Below, piece after piece: positions 44,771 to 51,493 of a stretch of 64,000 nucleotides of DNA. The notes under the pieces are model-generated. The model was given only the letters and a program-made list of their open reading frames with translations, ran no database searches and was not told the origin of the DNA. The position numbers and the translations under genes were made by a program. This DNA is from T3Sed10-241 sp036796255 (lineage in GTDB: Bacteria > Bacteroidota > Bacteroidia > Flavobacteriales_D > Cryomorphaceae): contig DAIRDH010000005.1 in NCBI GenBank assembly GCA_036796255.1, positions 1 through 64,000 on the forward strand. The letters are read 5' to 3'. Each line of letters starts with the position of its first letter. Within the stretch, counting starts at the first letter, position 1.

Positions 44771-44842
44771 GGCCTCGTAGTTCAATGGATAGAATAGAAG
44801 TTTCCTAAACTTTAGATAGCAGTTCGATTCTGCTCGAGGCTA
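44771..44842 (+). tRNA. tRNA-Arg, anticodon CCT
   Basis: 72 nt. Acceptor 44771-44777 pairs with 44835-44841 (terminal G-U), D stem GTTC/GAAT, anticodon stem GAAGT/ACTTT with loop TTCCTAA (anticodon CCT), T arm AGCAG/CTGCT with loop TTCGATT. CCA not encoded. The only intact member of a local family of copies, so presumably the functional gene. Reads AGG codons. Confidence 0.92.
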
Positions 44843-44860
44843 CTTTTACGTGCACAAGGT

Positions 44861-44928
44861 AAGTTTCCTAAACTTTAGATAGCAGTTCCCCGCGTTTTCG
44901 GCGGGCAGGGATTCTGCTCGAGGCTACT
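44861..44928 (+). repeat. 3'-half copy 1 of tRNA-Arg with 21-nt T-loop palindrome
   Basis: Identical to tRNA positions 44798-44825 (anticodon arm to T loop), then a 21-nt insertion at 44889-44909 forming a GC-rich hairpin (CCCGC / GCGGG), then identical to 44826-44844. The insertion splits the T loop between TTC and GATT. Confidence 0.9.
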
Positions 44929-44968
44929 AATATTTCCGGTTTCCCTAAACGAACATAAAGCCTGTAAC

Positions 44969-45217
44969 ATGAGTGAAATCTATCATGTTTACGCAATGAA
45001 GAGTGAGAAGGATGGAAGAATTTATGTGGGGATGGCCAAGGATGTAGAGATTCGTGTAGTTCAACACAATAAAGGTAAAAGTAAATCAACCAAAGGGTAT
45101 CGTCCCTGGAGATTAATTTACAGTGAGCCTGCTGGTGCACGACTTCAAGCAAGAGTCCGAGAGAAATATCTTAAATCGGGAGTAGGTAAGGAGTTTCTTA
45201 AGGCTTTAGAAAAGTAA
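44969..45217 (+). CDS. Small GIY-YIG nuclease-domain protein
   Basis: 82 residues, a single GIY-YIG domain with no other module. The Y-x-Y strand is EIYHVYAMKS, the second strand GRIYVGMAKD, the catalytic Arg in VEIRVVQHN, then STKGYRPWRLIYSE and the Glu in REKYLKSGVGKEFLK. Close to the UPF0213/YhbQ-like small proteins abundant in Bacteroidota. It is bracketed by two copies of the tRNA-Arg 3' half. It may cleave at or near the tRNA gene and promote spread of the unit, as homing endonucleases do; this is inference from context. Confidence 0.88.
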   Translation: MSEIYHVYAMKSEKDGRIYVGMAKDVEIRVVQHNKGKSKSTKGYRPWRLIYSEPAGARLQARVREKYLKSGVGKEFLKALEK

Positions 45218-45247
45218 ACCTGCCAATCTTCAAAGAGATTTTAAGAC

Positions 45248-45315
45248 AAGTTTCCTAAACTTCAGTTAGCAGTTCCCTGCCTTTTCGGCGGGCAGTGATT
45301 CTGCTCGAGGCTACT
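45248..45315 (+). repeat. 3'-half copy 2 of tRNA-Arg with 21-nt T-loop palindrome
   Basis: Same boundaries as copy 1. Two substitutions from the tRNA in the anticodon stem/variable loop, then a 21-nt insertion (45276-45296) that differs from that of copy 1 at three positions but is in exactly the same site, then the same T-arm and acceptor 3' strand as the tRNA. The hairpin is CTGCC / GGCAG. Confidence 0.9.
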
Positions 45316-45355
45316 TTTTTCCACCAAGGCTCAATTTAAGAATAGCCTAAGGCTT

Positions 45356-46216
45356 TTAAGCCCATTTCTTCTTTAAGGAGCGGGATATAACTGCTGTGGT
45401 GCCAGTGATTCGCGCCAGGCCAAATATAATTGCGCGCATCTGTTTTTTCGCACGGCACTTCCAAAAAAGTTTTTTGGTTTGAGCCGCATAGCCAGTACTG
45501 TACTTTTTTTGAATTTCAACCGCCTCTGCGTATGTGCCACAACCGGCGTTGCTCGCCCCGCCAAGCGAGAAATAAGCGAGAGGCGCATCGAGGTATGAAA
45601 ATCTCTTTCCTTCTTGCCAGAGCTTGAGAAACAAAGCATAATCGGCTGCCAGGCGATAAGTTGTGTCGTACTGACCTGCAGTCTCAAATACCGACTTCTT
45701 TACGAACGCAGCCGGATGAAATATGCCCATGCCTTGTGGCATAAAATCGACTCTGGGCTTTTCTTCTTTTTCGTAGTCCTTGCCATCAATTTCGCGCACC
45801 TTGATCATGTTGCCATACAGCACATCGGGCTCTTCATTACTCAGGTTTTCTGCTACCAATGCAATGGTGTGAGGCAGGTAGCGGTCGTCGGCGTTGAGAA
45901 ATGCAAGGAAGCGGCCCTGCGATATGGAGGCACCTTTGTTCATTGCATCGTATATTCCATGGTCAGGGGCGCTTATCCAGCGGTCTATAAGGTGGTCGTT
46001 TTGCTGAAGTACGCGAACGCTTCCATCTTTTGAGGCACCATCAATGACAATAAATTCGTAGTTATCATGAGACTGTGCCGCAACAGAGGCGATGGTATGC
46101 GGCAAGGACTGCTCCGCGTTATAGCACACCGTGATGATGCTGACCAGTGGAGCGCTCGCCGCGAAATCGGCTTTGCGGGAGCCGCCTATTAACGGTGATG
46201 CTGAAGTTGACGACAT
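45356..46216 (-). CDS. Glycosyltransferase family 2
   Basis: 286 residues from the ATG at 46216; an in-frame TTG at 46249 would add 11 residues. GT-A fold: VSIITVCYNAEQSLPHTI, FIVIDGASKDGSV, the nucleotide-diphosphate DXD region AFLNADDRYLPH, and FHPAAFVKKSVFE. Matches the enzymes that add sugars to envelope polysaccharide or lipid carriers in small glycan clusters. No membrane segment. 52 bp after the UbiA gene stop; it could be co-transcribed with it. Confidence 0.88.
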   Translation of the reverse strand: MSSTSASPLIGGSRKADFAASAPLVSIITVCYNAEQSLPHTIASVAAQSHDNYEFIVIDGASKDGSVRVLQQNDHLIDRWISAPDHGIYDAMNKGASISQGRFLAFLNADDRYLPHTIALVAENLSNEEPDVLYGNMIKVREIDGKDYEKEEKPRVDFMPQGMGIFHPAAFVKKSVFETAGQYDTTYRLAADYALFLKLWQEGKRFSYLDAPLAYFSLGGASNAGCGTYAEAVEIQKKYSTGYAAQTKKLFWKCRAKKQMRAIIFGLARITGTTAVISRSLKKKWA

Positions 46217-46268
46217 GCCGGCGAAGTTAGGGAAATGTGCGTTGTGCAAGTGGCGGAATCGCCGCTGT

Positions 46269-47162
46269 TCATGAGGCCACCAACACGGTCGCCGCTACAA
46301 AGGCCACATACTCCAGGAAGAAAAGCACCCAGAAGAGTTTATAGAAGCGTTTGATTTGTGTGTGGTCGAGCGGATCGGTCTTTGCAGAAATGCTCAGGAA
46401 AAGGATACCCAAAAGAGCGTGGCTTACCGTGAGCACCGCACTGTTGCTGCCTTCAAAAGTGAAAAAAAGCGGCGCAAATGCGCCGATCAAATATCCTGAT
46501 GCCACGGTGTAAGTTCCTAGACGAAATACTTTGAGCGCACCTGATTGCAGCGCAAGGGTGCCAATGCCTTCTTCGGCATCGCCGCGCATGTCGGGGATGT
46601 CTTTGAACCAGGCAATGCCAAGGCTGAACAAAGTGATGAAGGCGGTAAGCAGCCATATGGCATCGGGTACATCACCAAGGCTGCGCTCACCGCTGAAGTG
46701 CAGGTAAAACCCCACATTCACAAGCAGGCCGCGTACCACAGTAATGGCCAGGGCTGCTGTGGTATGCCGGCGCTTGAGGAAGGTTTCTTTCCAGGAATAC
46801 GCAAAGCCGAGTGCAGCAATGCCCGCAACCAAAATCAAAAGAAAAGTGGATGCCAATGCGGCCGAAGTCAGCGCGACGAGTAGGGAAATGAGGACAATAA
46901 TTTTGCCTTGCCGCATGCCCATCGCCCCAGATGCCAGCGGCAAGTTGGGTTTGTTTCGGCGGTCAAGGGCTACGTCAACCACTTGATTGTAACCGGTGAT
47001 AAATACGTTGCAGGCCAGAGCACTCAGCAGGCTGAGCAGAAAAAATGTGCTGTCCAGAAAGTACATGCCAAGTGACATCCACGCAATGGCACTTACGCTA
47101 ATTGCAGAGCCAATGATGGTGTGGGGCCGGGTGAAGTCCCAAAAAGTGCGCAATGCTGTCAT
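46269..47162 (-). CDS. UbiA-family prenyltransferase, homogentisate phytyltransferase-like
   Basis: 297 residues, eight or nine transmembrane helices. First aspartate motif NQVVDVALDRRNKPNLPLASG and second motif KDIPDMRGDAEEGIGTLAL. The NKPxLPLASG ending of motif 1 and the KDxPDxxGD form of motif 2 are those of homogentisate phytyl/prenyl transferases rather than MenA or UbiA proper. Expected to attach a polyprenyl or phytyl chain from its diphosphate to an aromatic acceptor in the membrane. ATGA overlap with the methyltransferase gene upstream. Confidence 0.88.
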   Translation of the reverse strand: MTALRTFWDFTRPHTIIGSAISVSAIAWMSLGMYFLDSTFFLLSLLSALACNVFITGYNQVVDVALDRRNKPNLPLASGAMGMRQGKIIVLISLLVALTSAALASTFLLILVAGIAALGFAYSWKETFLKRRHTTAALAITVVRGLLVNVGFYLHFSGERSLGDVPDAIWLLTAFITLFSLGIAWFKDIPDMRGDAEEGIGTLALQSGALKVFRLGTYTVASGYLIGAFAPLFFTFEGSNSAVLTVSHALLGILFLSISAKTDPLDHTQIKRFYKLFWVLFFLEYVAFVAATVLVAS

Positions 47163-47899
47163 GAAATCTGGAGGTATAGAATGTCCCCGAAGCGCGAAGG
47201 TAGCTTTCCCACTTTAAGGTTGAGGTCGGTAAGTTTGGCCTGCAACTTCAAGTTTTCATAGTCCCGTTTCGAAAAAGACCGCATCACTGACACCAGTCCA
47301 TCCCAAAGCGTTACGAGAATGCCAATGGGGAGCAAATATGTGAAAAGCATTCGCGACCAGGTGAATGGGCGAATAAAAGGACTCAGTAAAACAGGCCCGA
47401 TGGTGGTTGATATCATCACTTTAATAAATGTGACGAAGTCGCGGTGCAGCGGTTCCAGCACCAAAATTTGCCCACCGGCAGCTCTCGCCTTGTGCAGTAT
47501 AGCGAGTTGCTCGTCGTCGGTAAAATGATGGAAGGCATTAAACATAGTGTAAGCGTCACCTGAGGGTAATGGATGCTCGAGTACATCGAGCGGATCTTTT
47601 CGATAGGCCACGGCTTTGAAAGAGCCAACGCTCGCTCCTGTCGATACATTTGGAAACTTGTCCGTAAGAAGAAGGCTTCCTCCACGTTGCCTTATTGCTT
47701 CAGTTGCTGTAATGGCGGGCGTACCAGCTCCAGATGCGAGATCAATAACACGAGAGGCATTCAATTTATCAAGCAATGCAGGAACCTCGCGGTAAAGATT
47801 TGCTTTACTGGCCAGGAATCCGATATAGCCCGTCTGGTAATCCCTCAATATCTTGGGAAACCACACTTGATCTTCAAATTCGAACAGGTGGAGGCGCAT
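47159..47899 (-). CDS. Class I SAM-dependent methyltransferase, UbiA partner
   Basis: 246 residues. SAM-binding motif I is VIDLASGAGTPAITATEA, acidic motif II LLLTDKFPN, and motif IV-like AYTMFNAFHHFTDDEQ. A hydrophobic stretch near 170-205 (WSRMLFTYLLPIGILVTLW) suggests membrane association, as fits a lipid substrate. Its stop overlaps the prenyltransferase ATG, so the two probably act in sequence on the same molecule. It is not clearly VTE3 or VTE4 by motif; substrate unknown. Confidence 0.82.
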   Translation of the reverse strand: MRLHLFEFEDQVWFPKILRDYQTGYIGFLASKANLYREVPALLDKLNASRVIDLASGAGTPAITATEAIRQRGGSLLLTDKFPNVSTGASVGSFKAVAYRKDPLDVLEHPLPSGDAYTMFNAFHHFTDDEQLAILHKARAAGGQILVLEPLHRDFVTFIKVMISTTIGPVLLSPFIRPFTWSRMLFTYLLPIGILVTLWDGLVSVMRSFSKRDYENLKLQAKLTDLNLKVGKLPSRFGDILYLQIS

Positions 47900-47904
47900 T
47901 CTGT

Positions 47905-47912
47905 TAATTTTG
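47905..47912 (+). promoter_or_regulatory. -7 box of the kinase-fusion gene
   Basis: TAATTTTG 18 nt before the GTG start, within the 31-bp divergent gap. No clear upstream element. Confidence 0.4.
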
Positions 47913-47930
47913 GCGTCAATTTAAAAGCCT

Positions 47931-49367
47931 GTGTCTACCATAATTGTTCTTGTAGTCGTCATATTCATTTTTTTGGTGGTTTCATTGGTCCTCCAAAAAC
48001 AACTGAAACAGTCCACGGCTTTGCCTCGCAAGATACTTCATATTGGTGCCATATCCGTATGTGCGCTCTCAGTATATATTGTTGAAGATCTAGATGCCGT
48101 ATTTTGGGCTACAATCCTGGCCATACCGTTTATAGGAATTGCTGTTTTCGCAGGTGTGTTTCGCGATCCTGTGAAAGGCCGGAAAAGTTGGGGCATGGTA
48201 TATTTTGCTTTGGTTTTTGCCTTTCTACTTTATTTGTCAGCTGACAAGCCTCAGTTCGTTTTTTACCCTATGGCCATAATGGCCTGGGCCGATGGCTTGG
48301 CTACTTTGATTGGAGAGCGAATAGGCAAACGCCGCTACAGGCTAGAGGGCGATGAGCGCAGTGTGGAGGGTTCTGTCACTTTTTTTGTGGTGGCACTGTT
48401 GCTACTGTTTTTTGGTCATTTGGCAGTGGGAGAGGAGGCGCCCAGTGCGGTATATGGGCCAGGGATGCTGGTTTTTATTGCTTTCTTTCTCACTTTGACC
48501 GAGGCGACATCTACGGCCGGTCGGGACAATATCTGGGTGCCATTGTCAGCATATTATTGGCTGATCTGCGGGGCTGCCGTGCCCGGTGGGGCTGCAGCCA
48601 TAATGTTGATTATATCGATATTAGCCTTTCTTTCTTACCTTGCTTTTCGCAAAAAATGGCTCAATGCAGGTGGTGCCGTTTCCGCTTGCCTTATGGGTTT
48701 TATCCTGCTCTTTTCGCCCGAGCCCATGTTCGTGATTCCCGCTTTGACTTTTTTCCTGATCGGGACAGGATTTTCTCTTTTGCCAAAAGGCGGAAAGCCC
48801 ATTGGTGAAGGCGAAAAACCCTCCCGCAGCAAGTCGCAGGTGCTGGCAAATGGGGGCATGCCCGTGGTATTTCTCATGCTTTATTTCTTTACAGGTCACT
48901 TCTCTTTTGTACTCGGATTTATCGCTGGTTTTGCAGCAGCACTTAGCGATACGGCCTCATCAGAAATAGGAACCCGCATGTCTGGGCGCTCATATGCCAT
49001 CTTCGGCTTTCGACCGCTTGAGGCCGGAGTGAGTGGGGGCGTTTCAGTTGCTGGAAGCCTTGCCGGAATTGCATTCGCAATAGCCATTCCAATGGTGTCG
49101 GTAGCCTTTGGATGGATTGATTATAAGCAAGCTATGGTGATCGCTGCTATTGCCTTTTCGGCAAATATTCTCGACAGCCTTCTCGGACAGTTCGCTCAAA
49201 GCAAACACTATACGGATGGGGGCGGCTGGCGAGATTCTGAAGGCTCAGCAGGAGGCAATATTAGTGGCGGATTGCGTTGGATGAGCAATGACAGGGTAAA
49301 CGCAATTGCCACTGCTTTTGCCACCGTTGTGGCTACTTGCTGGCATGTGTTAAAATACATTTTTTAA
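47931..49367 (+). CDS. Phytol-kinase-like / DUF92 (VTE6-like) fusion membrane protein
   Basis: 478 residues, GTG start, about 12 hydrophobic segments. Residues 1-225 resemble the CTP-dependent phytol/dolichol kinase family: PRKILHIGAISV, then AWADGLATLIGERIGKRRY and ERSVEGSVTFF. Residues 240-478 are a DUF92 domain: NAGGAVSACLMGFILLF, LSDTASSEIGTRMSG, RPLEAGVSGGVSVAGSLAG, and a DRVNAIAT end. DUF92 is the phytyl-phosphate kinase domain of plant and cyanobacterial VTE6. One polypeptide could therefore carry both steps from phytol to phytyl diphosphate and feed the divergent prenyltransferase. Activity is inferred. Confidence 0.85.
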   Translation: MSTIIVLVVVIFIFLVVSLVLQKQLKQSTALPRKILHIGAISVCALSVYIVEDLDAVFWATILAIPFIGIAVFAGVFRDPVKGRKSWGMVYFALVFAFLLYLSADKPQFVFYPMAIMAWADGLATLIGERIGKRRYRLEGDERSVEGSVTFFVVALLLLFFGHLAVGEEAPSAVYGPGMLVFIAFFLTLTEATSTAGRDNIWVPLSAYYWLICGAAVPGGAAAIMLIISILAFLSYLAFRKKWLNAGGAVSACLMGFILLFSPEPMFVIPALTFFLIGTGFSLLPKGGKPIGEGEKPSRSKSQVLANGGMPVVFLMLYFFTGHFSFVLGFIAGFAAALSDTASSEIGTRMSGRSYAIFGFRPLEAGVSGGVSVAGSLAGIAFAIAIPMVSVAFGWIDYKQAMVIAAIAFSANILDSLLGQFAQSKHYTDGGGWRDSEGSAGGNISGGLRWMSNDRVNAIATAFATVVATCWHVLKYIF

Positions 49368-49490
49368 GCCCTTGGTAATGAATGTCCAGTCTCTCTGTTA
49401 CTCACATGGGACTGTGGAAAATATTGCAATTCCGAAACCTTCTCTATGAGCTATTCCGTAACTTTAGGCGAGCTTAACGCTTCCCCCCTT

Positions 49491-50543
49491 ATGACTAATC
49501 GACCGCCGTTTTCGGCTCAGTTTTGTATTGCATTATTGTTTCTGGTATTACTTTCTGCGAAAGTGATGGGGCAGGACTGCGCTGAACCGACACCTATTTG
49601 CGCCTTAAGTTCAACTGATACGCTCTCAACAGCGAATGGCACGCCAACAGCAGTACCAGATAATTTCTGTTTTGAAGAGGCGCCAAACGCACTCTTTTTT
49701 CAGTTTGAAACACTCGACCTCAATCAGTATCCCGATCTGGAATTTGACGAAGGTACGGCCTTTCTATCCCTCTCACTTGACAGTTGTATTACCGATAGCC
49801 TCTTTGGACAAAACCTCAGCTTTGCTGTTTTTGAAGCCGATGATCCATGTGATCCGTCCACGTACAGTGACCCTATTGGTTGTGCAGACAGCATTCAACA
49901 AAGTGGTCAGCTTGTTTTGGAAGATCTCGAGCCGTCTACAACATACTATGTTATGCTTACGGGCCTGCTGGATACTCTTCCTGGATCAGTGGAGAGCCAA
50001 TGTGCCATTCGATTTTCAGTATCGGGGCCAGCTGTGGAATATGATATTTCTGCAACGCCTCCAACTCCTCAGAATCAAACAATATATCCCGGGCAGTCGG
50101 CTCAGCTGAATGTGAATCCTGTTTTTGATCCTTTTGAATGGAATGGCAATTTTTTGAATACCATGGAAGGAGCTTCCGTTATGGCGTCGCCATCTGAATT
50201 TGGGGTTTATAATTATCAGGTTCAAACAGAGATCAAAGGCTGCCCTGTGAGACAGACTTTCAGGGTTACCGTGGTGCCACCTATCACCCCTTTCAACGCC
50301 TTTACACCTAACAACGATGGCTTTAACGACACCTGGGTGATCGATCGTATCCAGGAATTTCAAAATGCGCAAATCGTGGTGTACAGTCGCTGGGGCGCAA
50401 AAGTGTTTCAGGCCACGAATTATAAGAATGATTGGGCAGGTGACGATCTACCAGCCGCTACATACTATTTTGTGATTGAGTTAAATGACCCTGATAATTT
50501 TGATGCTCCGGCCATTACTGGAGCGGTAACCATTGTGAGATGA
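49491..50543 (+). CDS. Secreted protein with gliding-motility-type sorting domain, first gene of the adhesin operon
   Basis: 350 residues from the ATG at 49491, which starts a signal peptide (FCIALLFLVLLSAKVMGQ); a longer frame from 49446 would precede it with 15 non-signal residues. The N-terminal half has paired cysteines (DCAEPTPICAL, LDSCITDS, DDPCDPSTYSDPIGCAD), then an Ig-like module, and the last 80 residues are the sorting domain (PFNAFTPNNDGFNDTWVI, VVYSRWGAKVFQAT, TYYFVIELND). Its stop overlaps the PorP/SprF start by 4 bp. Confidence 0.85.
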   Translation: MTNRPPFSAQFCIALLFLVLLSAKVMGQDCAEPTPICALSSTDTLSTANGTPTAVPDNFCFEEAPNALFFQFETLDLNQYPDLEFDEGTAFLSLSLDSCITDSLFGQNLSFAVFEADDPCDPSTYSDPIGCADSIQQSGQLVLEDLEPSTTYYVMLTGLLDTLPGSVESQCAIRFSVSGPAVEYDISATPPTPQNQTIYPGQSAQLNVNPVFDPFEWNGNFLNTMEGASVMASPSEFGVYNYQVQTEIKGCPVRQTFRVTVVPPITPFNAFTPNNDGFNDTWVIDRIQEFQNAQIVVYSRWGAKVFQATNYKNDWAGDDLPAATYYFVIELNDPDNFDAPAITGAVTIVR

Positions 50544-51493
50544 GGCTAGAAAAAACCATATACGTTTTCACGGCAGGGCTTCTCATGATGTGCACATCAC
50601 ACCTTGCAACTGCCCAGCAAATCCCTCAGTTTACCAACTTCCTTTTCAATGCTTTTGCAGTAAACCCAGCCAACGCGGGACTGAAGGAATGCCTGGATGC
50701 CAGAGTGGGCTTTCGCAATCAATGGGTCGGCTTTGAGAGCAATCCCCGAACTGTGTTTGCCAGTGCGCACCAGCGTATCAATGCCATCAGCAATGAGAAG
50801 GGTACAATTCACGGGGCTGGAATTATTTTACAAGGGGATGATACGGGCCCAACCGGCCGCACCAGCGCCCACCTGGCATATGCTGTCCACCTCAGGCTTA
50901 CGCGCCGCACGAGGCTCTCCTTTGGAGTGGGTGTGGGAATTTTTCAATACCGCTTCGACCTTTCACAAGTCTCTGTTCCGCAGGCGGGCGATCCTTTGCT
51001 TCAGCAAACCCAGACCGATTTCGGTTTTCCGGACATCAATGCAGGGGTATGGCTTTACAGCAAAAATTGGTTTGCCGGTTTCAGTGGTGGTCACCTGACC
51101 AACCCCACCCTGGATGAAATTGGAGAAACCTTCAATATGCAACCCCATTTCAACCTGATGGGAGGAAGAATTTTTGCCGTAGGTGAAAAAATGAGCTACA
51201 TACCCGCTGTTCAAATGAAATTTATGGGTAACACTACACCCTCTCTTGACGTAAACTTTTGGGCAGATTATGACAACCGTGTAGCAATTGGTGTAGCATT
51301 CAGGTCAGAAGACTCCGTAGCTGGACTTTTGAAGTTTAACTTCCTCGACTACTTTACCATTGCCTACGCTTACGACTTCACCTATTCAAAGGTGAGATTG
51401 GGGTCAAACAATGCACATGAAATAATTCTCGGGATTTCAGCCTGCCCGCGAAACCAAAAGGTTGGATTTGTACCGTGTAACGCATATGACTAA
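50540..51493 (+). CDS. PorP/SprF family outer-membrane protein (1)
   Basis: 317 residues with signal peptide (VFTAGLLMMCTSHLATAQ). Hallmark PorP/SprF start QIPQFTNFLFNAFAVNPANAG and RNQWVGFESNPRT, a 14-strand-like barrel, C-terminal VRLGSNNAHEIILGIS. SprF-type proteins are needed for surface display of the adhesin encoded beside them. Coupled upstream by a 4-bp overlap and downstream by an 8-bp overlap with the giant adhesin gene. Confidence 0.93.
   Translation: MRLEKTIYVFTAGLLMMCTSHLATAQQIPQFTNFLFNAFAVNPANAGLKECLDARVGFRNQWVGFESNPRTVFASAHQRINAISNEKGTIHGAGIILQGDDTGPTGRTSAHLAYAVHLRLTRRTRLSFGVGVGIFQYRFDLSQVSVPQAGDPLLQQTQTDFGFPDINAGVWLYSKNWFAGFSGGHLTNPTLDEIGETFNMQPHFNLMGGRIFAVGEKMSYIPAVQMKFMGNTTPSLDVNFWADYDNRVAIGVAFRSEDSVAGLLKFNFLDYFTIAYAYDFTYSKVRLGSNNAHEIILGISACPRNQKVGFVPCNAYD

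Noticed and set aside
44969..45217. GIY-YIG gene considered as a UvrC fragment
   Set aside because: The protein is complete at 82 residues with its own start and stop and resembles the stand-alone small GIY-YIG family, not the UvrC N-terminus.
44641..45355. CRISPR-like interpretation of the repeated hairpins around tRNA-Arg
   Set aside because: Repeats are few, irregularly spaced and clearly derived from the tRNA sequence; no regular spacers and no cas genes.
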